The notes: generated by a model from the sequence alone, not told the origin. Shown: positions 25,469-36,013, numbered from the stretch's first letter. The stretch is DNA of 64,000 nucleotides from UBA668 sp963720695 (GCA_963720695.1 CAVRGG010000001.1:124001-188000); one strand, 5' to 3'. Program-made: numbers and translations.

Positions 25469-26237
25469 CACGATCACGCACGAGGGTGATGTCGTCGTCG
25501 CGACGTTGCACCATCCGTCGTCGGCGATGAACGCGGTCGACGAACTGCTGCACGACGAGTTCACCGAGCTGTTCTCGATGCTGCGTCGTGATCCGGGTGG
25601 GCGAGCGATCCTGCTCACCGCCGAGGGCCGTGCGTTCAGCGCCGGGGGTGACTTCGCCTGGTTTCCGCAGCTGCGTGACACGTCGAAGCTCGATGCGCTC
25701 CGTCGCAGCGCGAAGCAGATGATCTGGGATCTGCTCGACATCGACGTGCCGATCGTCTGCGGGCTCAACGGATCGGCCGCCGGTCTCGGCGCGTCGATCG
25801 CGCTGCTCTGCGATCTGGTGGTGATGAGCGACCGCGCGGTCATCATCGACCCTCACGTCAACGTCGGGCTCGTCGCCGGCGATGGCGGCGCTGCCGTGTG
25901 GCCGCTGCTCCTCGGCCCGCTCGCGGCGAAGAAGCACCTGCTGCTGGGCGAGCCGCTCACGGCGACCGAGGCATCGAGGCTCGGTGTCGCCGCCGAGGTG
26001 TGCGCGCCCGCCGACGTGGCCGAGCGGGCGATGCACTGGGCGCAGCGCCTGGCCGCGCAACCGCCGCTGGCCGTCAAGGGCACGAAGATGGCGGTCAACG
26101 CCCAACTGAAGCAGGCGCTCCTCACCAGCTTCGATCTGTCCACGGCGCTCGAGATCCCGTGCTTCCTCTCGCGTGACCATGCCGAGGCCGTCGACGCCAT
26201 GGTGGAGAAGCGCACCCCCACGTTCGAAGGGAGATGA
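25458..26237 (+). CDS. Enoyl-CoA hydratase/isomerase family protein
   Basis: A 259-residue crotonase-fold enzyme. The oxyanion-hole segments are FSAGGDFAWFP and LNGSAAGLGASIALLCDLVV. Of the two acidic residues of classical hydratases, the second is not obvious (HVNVGLVAGDGGA), so an isomerase or hydrolase activity is possible. It follows the dehydrogenase pair and precedes the nitroreductase in one operon. The start is the second of two identical ATGGAGTCGTT segments. Confidence 0.9.
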   Translation: MESFTITHEGDVVVATLHHPSSAMNAVDELLHDEFTELFSMLRRDPGGRAILLTAEGRAFSAGGDFAWFPQLRDTSKLDALRRSAKQMIWDLLDIDVPIVCGLNGSAAGLGASIALLCDLVVMSDRAVIIDPHVNVGLVAGDGGAAVWPLLLGPLAAKKHLLLGEPLTATEASRLGVAAEVCAPADVAERAMHWAQRLAAQPPLAVKGTKMAVNAQLKQALLTSFDLSTALEIPCFLSRDHAEAVDAMVEKRTPTFEGR

Positions 26238-26238
26238 C

Positions 26239-26904
26239 ATGGACCCGATCGAGGCCATCATGACCACCCGGGCGATCCGTCGTTTCAGCACGCTGCCGGT
26301 GAGCGACGACGACATCGCCACGTGCCTGCGGGCGGCGCAACAGGCGCCGAGTGGCGGCAACGTGCAGCCACAGCAGTACGTGGTCGTCACCGACGCCGAC
26401 ACGAAGGCGAAGCTCGGCGACATCTACGGACGGGCCTACACCCGGTACGAGCGGGCACTGCCCGAGCCCGCGGCGTTCGACGACGAGGCGAAGGCTGCCG
26501 CCTGGGCGAGGAACCGCGACGCCAGCCGCCACCTGGCCGATCATCTCGGCGACGTTCCGGCGATCGTGCTGTTCCTGCAACCGATCGTGCCGTGGGGCGC
26601 CGACGACGAAGAGGGGCACATGGACATCGGTCGCCTCGATGCGAGCGTGTACCCCGCCGTGCAGAACTTCTGCGTGGCGGCCCGCTCGCTCGGTCTCGGT
26701 ACCGCGCTGACCACCGTGATCCGCATCCTCGCCCCCGAGGTGTTCGAGCTGCTCGGCATCCCGCTGCGGGCCGACGGGAGCCCGCGGTTCGAGATCGCGG
26801 CGCTGGTGCCGGTCGGCTATCCCTCGGGCAACTTCGGCGTGGCGCCGCGCAAGCCGGCGGCCGCGGTGACCCACTGGGATGCGTGGGGCACCAAGCGCGC
26901 GTGA
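26239..26904 (+). CDS. Nitroreductase-family flavoprotein
   Basis: The 221-residue protein has the FMN-binding nitroreductase pattern. MTTRAIRRFSTLPVSDDDI is the first helix, and AAQQAPSGGNVQPQQYVVV the phosphate-binding loop. VYPAVQNFCVAARSLGLGTAL is the core helix. Members reduce nitro groups, quinones or enoates with NAD(P)H. Membership in an acyl-CoA operon suggests reduction of an unsaturated or aromatic intermediate. The ATG follows a GAAGGGAGA site, one base after the hydratase stop. Confidence 0.9.
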   Translation: MDPIEAIMTTRAIRRFSTLPVSDDDIATCLRAAQQAPSGGNVQPQQYVVVTDADTKAKLGDIYGRAYTRYERALPEPAAFDDEAKAAAWARNRDASRHLADHLGDVPAIVLFLQPIVPWGADDEEGHMDIGRLDASVYPAVQNFCVAARSLGLGTALTTVIRILAPEVFELLGIPLRADGSPRFEIAALVPVGYPSGNFGVAPRKPAAAVTHWDAWGTKRA

Positions 26905-26927
26905 GCGGAAACTAGGCTCTCGCAGCC

Positions 26928-28493
<1,566 letters not shown>

Positions 28494-28495
28494 CG

Positions 28496-29347
28496 ATGCC
28501 CTTCTTGCGTGCGACAACCTCCAAGTGGCGATGGTGGGCGGCAGCCTCGTGCGTAGTCGCGTCGTGCACCGCGTTCGCGTCCTGCAGCGGTTCGTCCTCG
28601 ACCAGCGACTCGAGTGTGTCCGCGACGACGCCGACGACCGCGGCCCCGACGACCGCGCCCCCGACGACCTCGCGCGCGACGAGCACGACCAACGCTCTCA
28701 CCCTGCCCGATCTCGATCGGCTCGATCCGCTGATCGTCGCGATGGCCAAGAACGCCTCCGTCGGCGAGCCGCAGCTGAGCCTGGCGGCTGTCGCCGCGTC
28801 AACGCCGAGTGCCGACCTCACCGGTTACTCCGACGCCGGCGGACTCATCCTCGTCCGATTGCCTGCGAACGACGGATGCGCGTGGTTCCTCGGCTCCGTC
28901 ACGGGCACGATCTCGATGGGGAGCACGGGTGATGTCACCTGCGACCCCAGTCGAGAACCGGACAACTGGTCAGCCGACGGTGGCGACCTCCCATGGCGCG
29001 ACGACGCGTTGCACAGGGCCGACCAGGTGGCCCGCGACAACGCGACGGCAGTCATCGAGGCGACGAAGTCGATCGTCTTCATCAAGCATCTGGACCCGAC
29101 CGTGTCGGGCCTGCAGGAGAAGCTGCGCGGATTGACCTTCGGTTCCTCGTCGTCGGTCAGTACGGAAGTGGGGCTGGCCGCCGACGGTCGGCAGGTGGCG
29201 CTCGCCGTGCTCGGCCAGAGCGGCACGTGCTACCTCGTGCGCGCCGACTTCACCGACGGCAGCGTCCTCCGCTACGGCACGGGTGCCGGTTCCATGTGTG
29301 ACGCGGCAACTGCGGCAACGGCACAGGACGACGCCTGGCCCGACTAG
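28496..29347 (+). CDS. Predicted secreted lipoprotein, function unknown
   Basis: A 283-residue protein with a basic start, a hydrophobic core and a lipobox-like AFASC ending at Cys30. A Ser/Thr/Pro-rich linker (TTPTTAAPTTAPPTT) reaches about residue 70. The mature domain has four cysteines, likely two disulfides (DGCAWFLG, DVTCDPS, SGTCYLV and SMCDAA), consistent with an extracytoplasmic fold. I do not recognise the family. Its TAG stop shares four bases with the convergent GH130 stop (CTAG). Confidence 0.75.
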   Translation: MPFLRATTSKWRWWAAASCVVASCTAFASCSGSSSTSDSSVSATTPTTAAPTTAPPTTSRATSTTNALTLPDLDRLDPLIVAMAKNASVGEPQLSLAAVAASTPSADLTGYSDAGGLILVRLPANDGCAWFLGSVTGTISMGSTGDVTCDPSREPDNWSADGGDLPWRDDALHRADQVARDNATAVIEATKSIVFIKHLDPTVSGLQEKLRGLTFGSSSSVSTEVGLAADGRQVALAVLGQSGTCYLVRADFTDGSVLRYGTGAGSMCDAATAATAQDDAWPD

Positions 29348-30810
29348 CGAGTCGGGGTCATCGACGCGAGGAGCTCTTCGATGGACAGGGTTGCCACCCC
29401 GATGGTCTGGTCACCGATGCCGTAGGGCAGCACCAGCGTGTCGCCGACCGAGACGGCACCGCACGTGTAGAGCACGTTGGGGACGTAGCCGTCGCGTCGC
29501 CGCTCGTCGGGCGTCATGATCGGACCCTCGCACGCGGCGACGACGGTCGTGGGATCCTCGAGATCCAGAAGCATCGCACCCAGCGCGTAGGTACGCATGG
29601 CCCCCACGCCATGGGTGAGGACCAACCAGCCGGCCGAGGTCTCGATCGGTGATCCGCAGTTGCCCAACTGCATCAGATCCCACGTGCGCTCCGGCACCTG
29701 GATCTGGGTGGAGGTCGGCCAGCAGCGCAGGTCGTCGGAGAAGGCGATGGAGTTCGATTCGCGATCCGAGCGGGACAACGCCGCGTAGCGGCCACCGACC
29801 TTCCGGGGGAACAGCGCGAGTCCCTTCCCCTTCGCCGCCGCGCCGGCGGTGGGCGACACGTCGAACGTGGCGAAGTCGTCCGTCTGCAGCACGTGCTGGC
29901 TGATGTTGGTCCCGTCGAACGCGGTGTAGGTGGCGTAGTACGTCGTGCCCCCGTCGTCGTCGGTGAACTGGACGAACCGAGCGTCCTCCATCCCCTGCGA
30001 CTCTGCGGGGGAGTGCGGCCAGAGGACCCGCTCCGACAACTGGGACTCGGGGCCATGGGTGACGACGTACGACGAACGGGCCAGGTCGTCGAGGTTCTCG
30101 ACCGTCCGACCGGTGTTGCGACGCGTCGAGTGGTCGGCGGACAGTTCGGTGGTCCGCTCGAAGAGTTCCTCGTCGGTGAAGTACTCCCCGAGCGAGTCGA
30201 GCGCGAAGGATGCATTCTCGTTGTCGTCGCCGAGCTCCTCGAGATGGAGATGGAACACCGACCGTCGGTTCACTCCGGCGCTGGGCACGGCGATCGTGGG
30301 GAACGGGCCGGGGGCGTCCATCGTCACGACGCCGTCGTCGGTGATCTCGCCCGTACGGAATCCGATCGACGATCGGTGACCCTCCCCGATCGCGCGCACG
30401 CTCATCACGAAGCGTCTCGGGCCGCCCGCGTCGGCCTCGGGGAGCAGCACGATGGAGGGGTTGCACAGTGCGGCGCCCTCGATGGCGAACTCGTGCGTGA
30501 AGGTTGCTCCGATGAGGAGGTGGCGAGCCTCGGTCAAGGGGCCGGCCGACGTCATGTGCGACGCGAGGAGATCGGCGTGCTGACGGAACGTGCCGTGGAG
30601 GTCCCGATGGCGCTTGTCGAAGCGAACGTCGATGTCGGCCAACGCAGCATTCACCTCTGCCTCATCGAGCCCGAGGATGCGATCGAGGACGGCGCCGGCG
30701 CGCGAGTCGCCGGGGCCGACGTCCTCTCGGCCAGGAACGAACAGTCGGGCCACGACTCTGTGATGATCGGGTCGGAGTTCGATACCGGTCTCTTTGACGG
30801 TGACGGTCAT
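29344..30810 (-). CDS. Glycoside hydrolase family 130 protein (beta-mannoside phosphorylase/hydrolase type)
   Basis: The 488-residue enzyme has GH130 five-bladed propeller features: CNPSIVLLPE, GMEDARFVQF with the catalytic-type aspartate, TYYATYTAFDGTNISQHVL and NCGSPIETSAGWLVLTHGVG. It also has VPNVLYTCGAVSVGDTLVLPYGIGD near the end. GH130 enzymes act on beta-1,2- or beta-1,4-linked mannosides by phosphorolysis or hydrolysis. The sequence alone does not fix the subfamily. No signal peptide is seen, so it works inside the cell. It is the last gene of a GT4/(alpha/alpha)6/GH130 operon. Confidence 0.88.
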   Translation of the reverse strand: MTVTVKETGIELRPDHHRVVARLFVPGREDVGPGDSRAGAVLDRILGLDEAEVNAALADIDVRFDKRHRDLHGTFRQHADLLASHMTSAGPLTEARHLLIGATFTHEFAIEGAALCNPSIVLLPEADAGGPRRFVMSVRAIGEGHRSSIGFRTGEITDDGVVTMDAPGPFPTIAVPSAGVNRRSVFHLHLEELGDDNENASFALDSLGEYFTDEELFERTTELSADHSTRRNTGRTVENLDDLARSSYVVTHGPESQLSERVLWPHSPAESQGMEDARFVQFTDDDGGTTYYATYTAFDGTNISQHVLQTDDFATFDVSPTAGAAAKGKGLALFPRKVGGRYAALSRSDRESNSIAFSDDLRCWPTSTQIQVPERTWDLMQLGNCGSPIETSAGWLVLTHGVGAMRTYALGAMLLDLEDPTTVVAACEGPIMTPDERRRDGYVPNVLYTCGAVSVGDTLVLPYGIGDQTIGVATLSIEELLASMTPTR

Positions 30811-30817
30811 TGGATCC

Positions 30818-31825
30818 TCATCCGACACGCTGCAACTGCGCGGCGCGATAGCTGGTGGTGACGTACGCGAGCGTCGACTCGGCTCCCTCGTTGGCATTCA
30901 CACGGTCGGCGTGCAGTCCGTCGAAGCCGCCGCACGATGCCGCGTCGAACATCGTGAGCCCGACGTCGTTGAGCCCGCGGAACCAGCCGTCCGCAGCGAC
31001 GACGCCGCGTGACCAGGTGTCGTCGCCCGTGACGACGAGAGCTCGCCAGCAGGCATCCGCCATCGCCGCGGCCTCGATGGGCTGTTGGTCGAACTGTGGT
31101 CCGATGTCGTCAGGGCCGCGACCGTCGTGTCCGGTCACCGACAGGTGGCCGGCGACCGTCTCCATCTGCAGCAGCCACTCGAGCATCTCCAACCCGCGGT
31201 CCAAGGCGACCGGCTGAGCGAGCACCGAACCGGCCGCGATCAACGCCTCGGCGAGCGTCGCGTTCGCGTAGCGGAGACGCGCCTCCGGCCAGCGCCATGA
31301 CCCGTTCGTCGGCAGTGGTCCGATGCAGTCGACGGCGGATCGGAGCACGGCGCGTGCCTCGTGGTGGGCAGGCATGACCCGGGCGACCTCTGCTGCCCCG
31401 ATGGCGGCGAACGCCATGGCCCGGGGCCACTCCGACCGACGCCGTGCGCCACGCTCGAAGCCGCGCAACGCCCACTTGCGGATGGTCGGGTTGTCGTGAT
31501 GCGCGGCGGCCGTGCCGAGTCCGGCGAGCCCTCGGCCCCAGCAGTCCTCGGTGGATGCCGGATCGGTCCATGTGCCGTCGGCGTCCATCCGATTGCGGGA
31601 CGCGCCGTCGGGCATCTGTGCCTCGCGCACGAAGCGCAACGCCGTCCGACTGAGCCGGTGGGCGTCGCCGACGTCGTCGTGCAGCGATGTGATGGCCAGC
31701 AGTCGGGCGTTGTCATCGGTGCAGTAACCGTGCTCTCGGCGGGGCAGGCGGCCGTGAGCATGCTCGAACAGTCCCTGCTCATCGGTCATGGCTGCCAGGT
31801 GGGTGAAGACGCCAGCATCGCTCAC
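30818..31825 (-). CDS. (Alpha/alpha)6-type glycosidase-like protein linked to GT4 and GH130
   Basis: A 335-residue, helix-rich, largely soluble protein. The conserved opening THLAAMTDEQGLFEHAHGRL is followed by HGYCTDDNARLL, a hallmark of proteins found beside or fused to GT4 glycosyltransferases. Repeated helical hairpins suggest a six-hairpin barrel. The enzymatic activity is not known to me. The GTG start overlaps the stop of the upstream glycosyltransferase (GTGA), and its stop is 7 bp before the GH130 start, so the three are translated together. Confidence 0.78.
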   Translation of the reverse strand: MSDAGVFTHLAAMTDEQGLFEHAHGRLPRREHGYCTDDNARLLAITSLHDDVGDAHRLSRTALRFVREAQMPDGASRNRMDADGTWTDPASTEDCWGRGLAGLGTAAAHHDNPTIRKWALRGFERGARRRSEWPRAMAFAAIGAAEVARVMPAHHEARAVLRSAVDCIGPLPTNGSWRWPEARLRYANATLAEALIAAGSVLAQPVALDRGLEMLEWLLQMETVAGHLSVTGHDGRGPDDIGPQFDQQPIEAAAMADACWRALVVTGDDTWSRGVVAADGWFRGLNDVGLTMFDAASCGGFDGLHADRVNANEGAESTLAYVTTSYRAAQLQRVG

Positions 31826-32988
31826 ATCGCCACCGCATGGCGGACGTGGCGAAGTTCGTCGAACATCGCCAGGTAACGCCCGGCGACGTTCGGCCACAGC
31901 AGCTCCGGCGCGCGCCGGGATGCCTCCTCGGCCATCTTCCCGCGGATCCCGGGGCTCCTCACGAGTGTTCGGATCGCCTCGGCGAGACGGCGGACGTCGC
32001 CGTGCGGCACGACCAGCCCGGCGCCCGAGGCGAGCAACTCGATCGCGTGGGGGAACGCGGTGGCGATGACGGGGCGGCCGGCGGCGATCGCATCGACGAG
32101 CACCCCGGAGGTGACCTGGTCCCGGCTGTCGTAGGGCAGCACGACGATCGACGAGCTCGCCACGAACTGAGTGAGCTCCTCCACCGTGCGATAGGTGGCG
32201 TCGAAGGTGACGAGGTCGCTCAACCCGAGGCGTCGCACCTGCTCGACGAGGCCCTCGCGGTAGCCGTCGCCGTGGTGCAGGAGCACGTTCGGGTGCGTCA
32301 CCCCCGAGATGGTGTAGCGCGGTGCGTGTCCATCCGCATGGAGGATCGCGAGTGCGTCGATGACGTGTTCGATGCCCTTGCCGGGACCGAGCAGACCCCA
32401 CGTCAGCAACTCCGGCCGCTGCAGCTCGGTGACTCCGGCCGCGGATCGCAACGCATGGACGGTCGGCGCAGCGGCGCCGTGGGGGATGGTGACGATGGTG
32501 TCGGGATCGACCGGGTAACTGCCGATCAGCCGGTCGCGTGCGGTCTCGGTCATGACGATGACTCGCTCCGCTCGCGCACAGACGTCGATGAGAACGCGTC
32601 GCTGATGAGGTGTGGGAGTGAGGAGCACCGTGTGTGCGACCACGACGACCGGCGCGTCGATCGCGTCGATGAGAGCCAGGACCTCGTCACCGTCCTCGCC
32701 GCCGAAGATGCCGAACTCGTGCTGGACGACCACGACATCGCAGTGGGCGAGCGCCCGAGCGGTGGCCATCACCGCACCCGGTGCATCGTTTCGGTGTCCG
32801 GCCACGACGGGCCCCGCGATGCTCGCGGGGTTCTTCCCGTCGTCGAGCGCGACGACATCGACGCCATGGCCGGCGGCCCGGAACTGTCGGACGAGTGCGG
32901 CCGAGAACGTGGCGATGCCGCACTGCGTGGGGGGATAGGTGCTGATGACGCCGACACGTGTTGCGTGCTCGCCGGGGGTGCGGACCAC
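31822..32988 (-). CDS. GT4-family glycosyltransferase
   Basis: A 388-residue GT-B enzyme. ISTYPPTQCGIATFSAALV is the N-terminal nucleotide-fold loop found in trehalose-phosphate-synthase-like and mannosyltransferase GT4 proteins. VVVVQHEFGIFGGEDGDEVL carries a conserved histidine. The C-terminal half has LLTWGLLGPGKGIEHVIDAL and PYDSRDQVTSGVLVDAIAAG, the donor-binding region. The GTG start has a near-perfect GAGGAGGACC ribosome site. It starts an operon whose promoter region is the 138 bp before it. Likely donor is GDP-mannose (inference from GH130). Confidence 0.9.
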   Translation of the reverse strand: MVRTPGEHATRVGVISTYPPTQCGIATFSAALVRQFRAAGHGVDVVALDDGKNPASIAGPVVAGHRNDAPGAVMATARALAHCDVVVVQHEFGIFGGEDGDEVLALIDAIDAPVVVVAHTVLLTPTPHQRRVLIDVCARAERVIVMTETARDRLIGSYPVDPDTIVTIPHGAAAPTVHALRSAAGVTELQRPELLTWGLLGPGKGIEHVIDALAILHADGHAPRYTISGVTHPNVLLHHGDGYREGLVEQVRRLGLSDLVTFDATYRTVEELTQFVASSSIVVLPYDSRDQVTSGVLVDAIAAGRPVIATAFPHAIELLASGAGLVVPHGDVRRLAEAIRTLVRSPGIRGKMAEEASRRAPELLWPNVAGRYLAMFDELRHVRHAVAM

Positions 32989-33126
32989 AGGTCCTCCTCG
33001 GAGGGTCGTGGAGGAAACGTCGAGCCTGTACGGGGCGACAGCGTCAAAGCCGTCCTGCCCAAACTGAGGCGAGTCTTCCGTTGAGTGCAGAGCTTACCCG
33101 TGGCCGATCATCGATCGGTGGGGGTC

Positions 33127-33579
33127 TCAGCGTGGGATGCGGTTCCCGAACGTCGCCTGGGGTACGCCGCGACCCAGCGAGAAGTGCGTGTGGACACCCA
33201 TCCAGTCGCCCTCCGGCTCGCTGCGGGTGAGCACCACCGTCGCCCGCCCTGGTCGGGGGAAGCGACGGCCGTCCTCGGCGATTCCCGTGGAGGTCCACCC
33301 GACGACGGCGACGGCCATCATGCGGTCGGGTGAGACCAGCACCTCCATGTCGTCGGTGAGGAACCGGAAGTCCTCGATCTTGGGCCACACCTGCGACCAC
33401 TGGTCCCGGTGGAGTGCATCGAGGCCGATGACGACGTCGGCGAACGTCCCGAACGCGACGACGTCGTCGCTGAACCGTCGTCGCCCGGCCGTGAGGTCGA
33501 CGTCGGCGACCTCCGCGCTCCACCCGTCGACCCACTCCTTCACCGATTGCTGATCTGTCAAGCCCATCGCTGCGACCAT
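33127..33579 (-). CDS. SnoaL-like (NTF2-fold) protein
   Basis: A 150-residue protein matching the NTF2-like SnoaL/DUF4440 pattern: an initial helix QQSVKEWVDGWSAEVADV, the RRRFSDDVVAFGTFADVVIG strand region and late strands ATVVLTRSEPEGDWMGVHTHFS. Family members are small enzymes or binding proteins with varied substrates. It is probably cytoplasmic. Start may be ATG 33579 or 33567 (MGLTDQQ). Confidence 0.75.
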   Translation of the reverse strand: MVAAMGLTDQQSVKEWVDGWSAEVADVDLTAGRRRFSDDVVAFGTFADVVIGLDALHRDQWSQVWPKIEDFRFLTDDMEVLVSPDRMMAVAVVGWTSTGIAEDGRRFPRPGRATVVLTRSEPEGDWMGVHTHFSLGRGVPQATFGNRIPR

Positions 33580-33599
33580 AGCTGCGAGACCGGGGAGGC

Positions 33600-34322
33600 T
33601 CACCCTTCGAGGGCGAGCACCGCAGGCCGTCGGCGGACTGGTCCGGCGGAGCGTGGCGTGACCGGCACACGGGGTCGGGCGCTGTAGTGCGCGACGTACT
33701 CCTGCCCCGACAGCGAGGCGATCCGACGCATCAGCTCGTCCGTCACCGAACGAGCGGCGCTCTTCCTCGGCTCGCCGCCGGTGTCCGCCAGCGGCGCACC
33801 CACGGCGATGGCACACCGTCGTCGCATCCGTGGGAGGCGCGCTCCGGGGGGCTGGAGCTCGGCGGTCCCACGGATGCCGACGGGGACGAGCGGACAGCCG
33901 ACGGAGGCGGCGAGACGCGCCGCGCCGGTGTAGCCGCGGTGCAGGTGACCGTCGCGTGAGCGTGTGCCCTCGGGATAGATGCACAGCACCGCGCCCTCGT
34001 GCAGCACGGCGGCAGCGGTGTCGAGCGCGACCATCGCCCGGGTGCCGCTGTCGCGGTCGATGGGGATCATCCCGAGCGCCGGGAACAGCCGTCTCGTCGT
34101 CCACGAGGTGAGGTACTCGGACTTGCCGATGAAGTACACCGGCCGATCGAAGCAGAGCATCATGAACACCGAGTCGAAGAAGCTCAGGTGGTTCGGGCAG
34201 AGGATGGCGGGGCCGGAGCTCGGGACGTGCTCGATGCCGGAGAGCTCGACGGGCCACAGCAGGCGCACGGGGCGCCGGAGCACTGCTCGGGCCCAGCGCT
34301 GGAGGGGAGGGGCGTCGCTCAT
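33600..34322 (-). CDS. 1-acyl-sn-glycerol-3-phosphate acyltransferase-like (PlsC family)
   Basis: The 240-residue protein has both acyltransferase blocks: NHLSFFD (HX4D, His45-Asp50) and YPEGTRS (about 117). GKSEYLTSW and MIPIDRDSGTRAMVAL fall between them. PlsC-type enzymes acylate lysophosphatidate in phospholipid and triacylglycerol synthesis. A hydrophobic patch near the N-terminus (RLLWPVELSGIEHV) suggests membrane association. Basic C-terminal tail. It ends 20 bp before the SnoaL-like gene on the same strand. Confidence 0.92.
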   Translation of the reverse strand: MSDAPPLQRWARAVLRRPVRLLWPVELSGIEHVPSSGPAILCPNHLSFFDSVFMMLCFDRPVYFIGKSEYLTSWTTRRLFPALGMIPIDRDSGTRAMVALDTAAAVLHEGAVLCIYPEGTRSRDGHLHRGYTGAARLAASVGCPLVPVGIRGTAELQPPGARLPRMRRRCAIAVGAPLADTGGEPRKSAARSVTDELMRRIASLSGQEYVAHYSARPRVPVTPRSAGPVRRRPAVLALEG

Positions 34323-34397
34323 GCGAGGACAGTGACAGACGGAGGTTGCCAGCGTGTCACGTGCGGATGACGAGCGTGTCCTGTCGGGTGGCCGAGC

Positions 34398-34520
34398 TCA
34401 GCGGCTCTGGCAGGTGTTGCCCCAGTCGCATCCGTCGCGCGAGTCGGTGCCCCAGCGGCGGGCGATCGCATTCAGCGCCAGGACGACGGCGAGGATGGCA
34501 AGCAGTTGTTCCATGGTCAT
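34398..34520 (-). CDS. 40-residue single-pass membrane protein
   Basis: A short gene with a good ribosome site (GAAAGGAA immediately before the ATG). The product starts MTMEQLLAILAVVLALNAIA, a single N-terminal TM helix, and ends with a charged segment containing two cysteines (GCDWGN and TCQSR). It lies divergent from the LysR gene with 77 bp between the start codons. Size and single helix are typical of small membrane modulators. No homologue is recognised. Confidence 0.6.
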   Translation of the reverse strand: MTMEQLLAILAVVLALNAIARRWGTDSRDGCDWGNTCQSR

Positions 34521-34597
34521 TTCCTTTCGTGTTGATCTCTGCCATGATGATGACGGAAGCAGATCAATCCGTCCAACGAATATATGAGATCACATCC

Positions 34598-35548
34598 ATG
34601 TCGAATACGAATGAACCCTGGAGTCTCGACGTTCGGCACCTCGCCGCGCTCGCAGCGATCGCGGACACCCGCTCCATCAGCAAGGCGGCAGAGGTGCTCG
34701 GCTACGGCCAGAGTGCGGTGTCGCAGCAGCTCGCTGCGTTGGAGCGCGTCGTCGGGCAGCGGCTGGTCGATCGGGGCTCAGGTCCGAAACCCGTGACCCT
34801 GACCGAGGCCGGCCTCGCCGTGCTGGAGCACGCGCGGTGGATCCTCGATCGTCTCGATCTGGCCAGAGCCGAGCTCGATGCATTGGGTCATGGATCGGCC
34901 GGGTCGCTGCGGGTGGGCACGTTCCAGTCCGCCGGGTCGCGGCTGCTGCCCAGAGTGCTCGCCTCGTACCGGAAGGCATGGTCCGACATCGCCGTGTCGA
35001 TCCACAACGAGGGACGGGAGGGTGACCTGCCCGATCTGGTCCGCGACGGGGCCCTCGACGTGGCGTTCGTGGAGGCGTCGATGGTCGGCGAGGGGTTGGC
35101 GTCGATCGAGGTCCTCGTGGATCGGTTCGTGGTCCTCGTCCCTCCCGGGCACCGGCTCGCGTCGCGACGTTCGGTCTCGTTGACCGATCTCGACGGCGAG
35201 GAGTTCGTCGACGGGGCCCTCGGTGACTCGTGCGCGGCGAAGGGAGAGCAGGCGCGCCGCGCCGCAGGTGTCGTCGGACGAACCGTCGTGCGCACGCCGG
35301 ACAACGCGACGCGGCAGCGGTTGGTGCACGCCGGGCTGGGGTGTGCCGTGCAGCCTGGCCTCACCGTCGAACCCGGTCTCCCCGACGGCGGCATAGTCGT
35401 CTCGCTGCGCGACGATGTCCATCGTGTGATCTCGCTGACGTGGTCGGCAGAACGCACGCCGTCGTTCGCGCTCGAACGGTTCATCGAGACGGCCCGAGCC
35501 GAGCTGGCCGGCCTTGCGTCGGTGCAGCTCGCCACCTCGCTGGTCTGA
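34598..35548 (+). CDS. LysR-family transcriptional regulator
   Basis: A 316-residue regulator with the N-terminal winged helix (VRHLAALAAIADTRSISKAA, then YGQSAVSQQLAALERVVGQR as recognition helix). A linker helix and the periplasmic-binding-like effector domain follow, GSLRVGTFQSAGSRLLPRVL being its first strand. The ligand is unknown. ATG of MSNTNEPWSLDV was chosen; earlier in-frame starts fall in an AT-rich promoter-like stretch with ATATATG. LysR genes commonly regulate the divergent gene, here the 40-residue membrane protein. Confidence 0.9.
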   Translation: MSNTNEPWSLDVRHLAALAAIADTRSISKAAEVLGYGQSAVSQQLAALERVVGQRLVDRGSGPKPVTLTEAGLAVLEHARWILDRLDLARAELDALGHGSAGSLRVGTFQSAGSRLLPRVLASYRKAWSDIAVSIHNEGREGDLPDLVRDGALDVAFVEASMVGEGLASIEVLVDRFVVLVPPGHRLASRRSVSLTDLDGEEFVDGALGDSCAAKGEQARRAAGVVGRTVVRTPDNATRQRLVHAGLGCAVQPGLTVEPGLPDGGIVVSLRDDVHRVISLTWSAERTPSFALERFIETARAELAGLASVQLATSLV

Positions 35549-35626
35549 CACGGTCGTCCGACACCGGCGCCGGCGTCTGCTGCCGCGTGCCAGAGTGGAA
35601 CGGAACTCGACTGGAAAGGAACCGCG

Positions 35627-36007
35627 GTGCCTCCGACCATCAAGGTGACCTCGCTCGATCACATCGTCCTCGTCTGCGCCGACGTCGAGCGCACGCTCGC
35701 GTGGTACATCGACGTCCTGGGCCTCGAACCGGTGCGGGTCGACCTCTGGAGGGAACAGAAGGTGTTCTTCCCGTCGGTACGCGTCGACGAGTCCACCATC
35801 ATCGACCTGATCCCCGGTGAGGTGCGCGACGGCAGGCTCGACCATTTCTGCCTCGTCGTCGAACCGATCGACCTCGCCGCCGTGGCAGCGACGCCGGGGC
35901 TCGACGTCGTGGAAGGACCGGTCACCCGCTACGGAGCACGAGGCGACGGCACCTCGCTCTACGTGCGCGACCCCGACGGCACCGTCGTCGAGTTGCGCCA
36001 CTACTGA
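35627..36007 (+). CDS. VOC-superfamily (glyoxalase-like) protein
   Basis: A 126-residue single VOC module pair. VTSLDHIVLVCADVERTLAW opens the fold. The candidate metal ligands are His in LDHIVL, His in RLDHFCLVVEP and Glu in GTVVELRHY. This three-ligand pattern fits a metal-dependent enzyme better than a drug-binding protein. The GTG start follows an AAAGGA site. It ends six bases from the convergent dehydrogenase stop. Confidence 0.88.
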   Translation: MPPTIKVTSLDHIVLVCADVERTLAWYIDVLGLEPVRVDLWREQKVFFPSVRVDESTIIDLIPGEVRDGRLDHFCLVVEPIDLAAVAATPGLDVVEGPVTRYGARGDGTSLYVRDPDGTVVELRHY

Positions 36008-36013
36008 GGGGCG

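Noticed and set aside
33105..33120. Short dyad CCGATC-ATC-GATCGG upstream of the GT4 operon
   Set aside because: Six-base arms are expected by chance in GATC-containing GC-rich DNA, and there is no second copy nearby.
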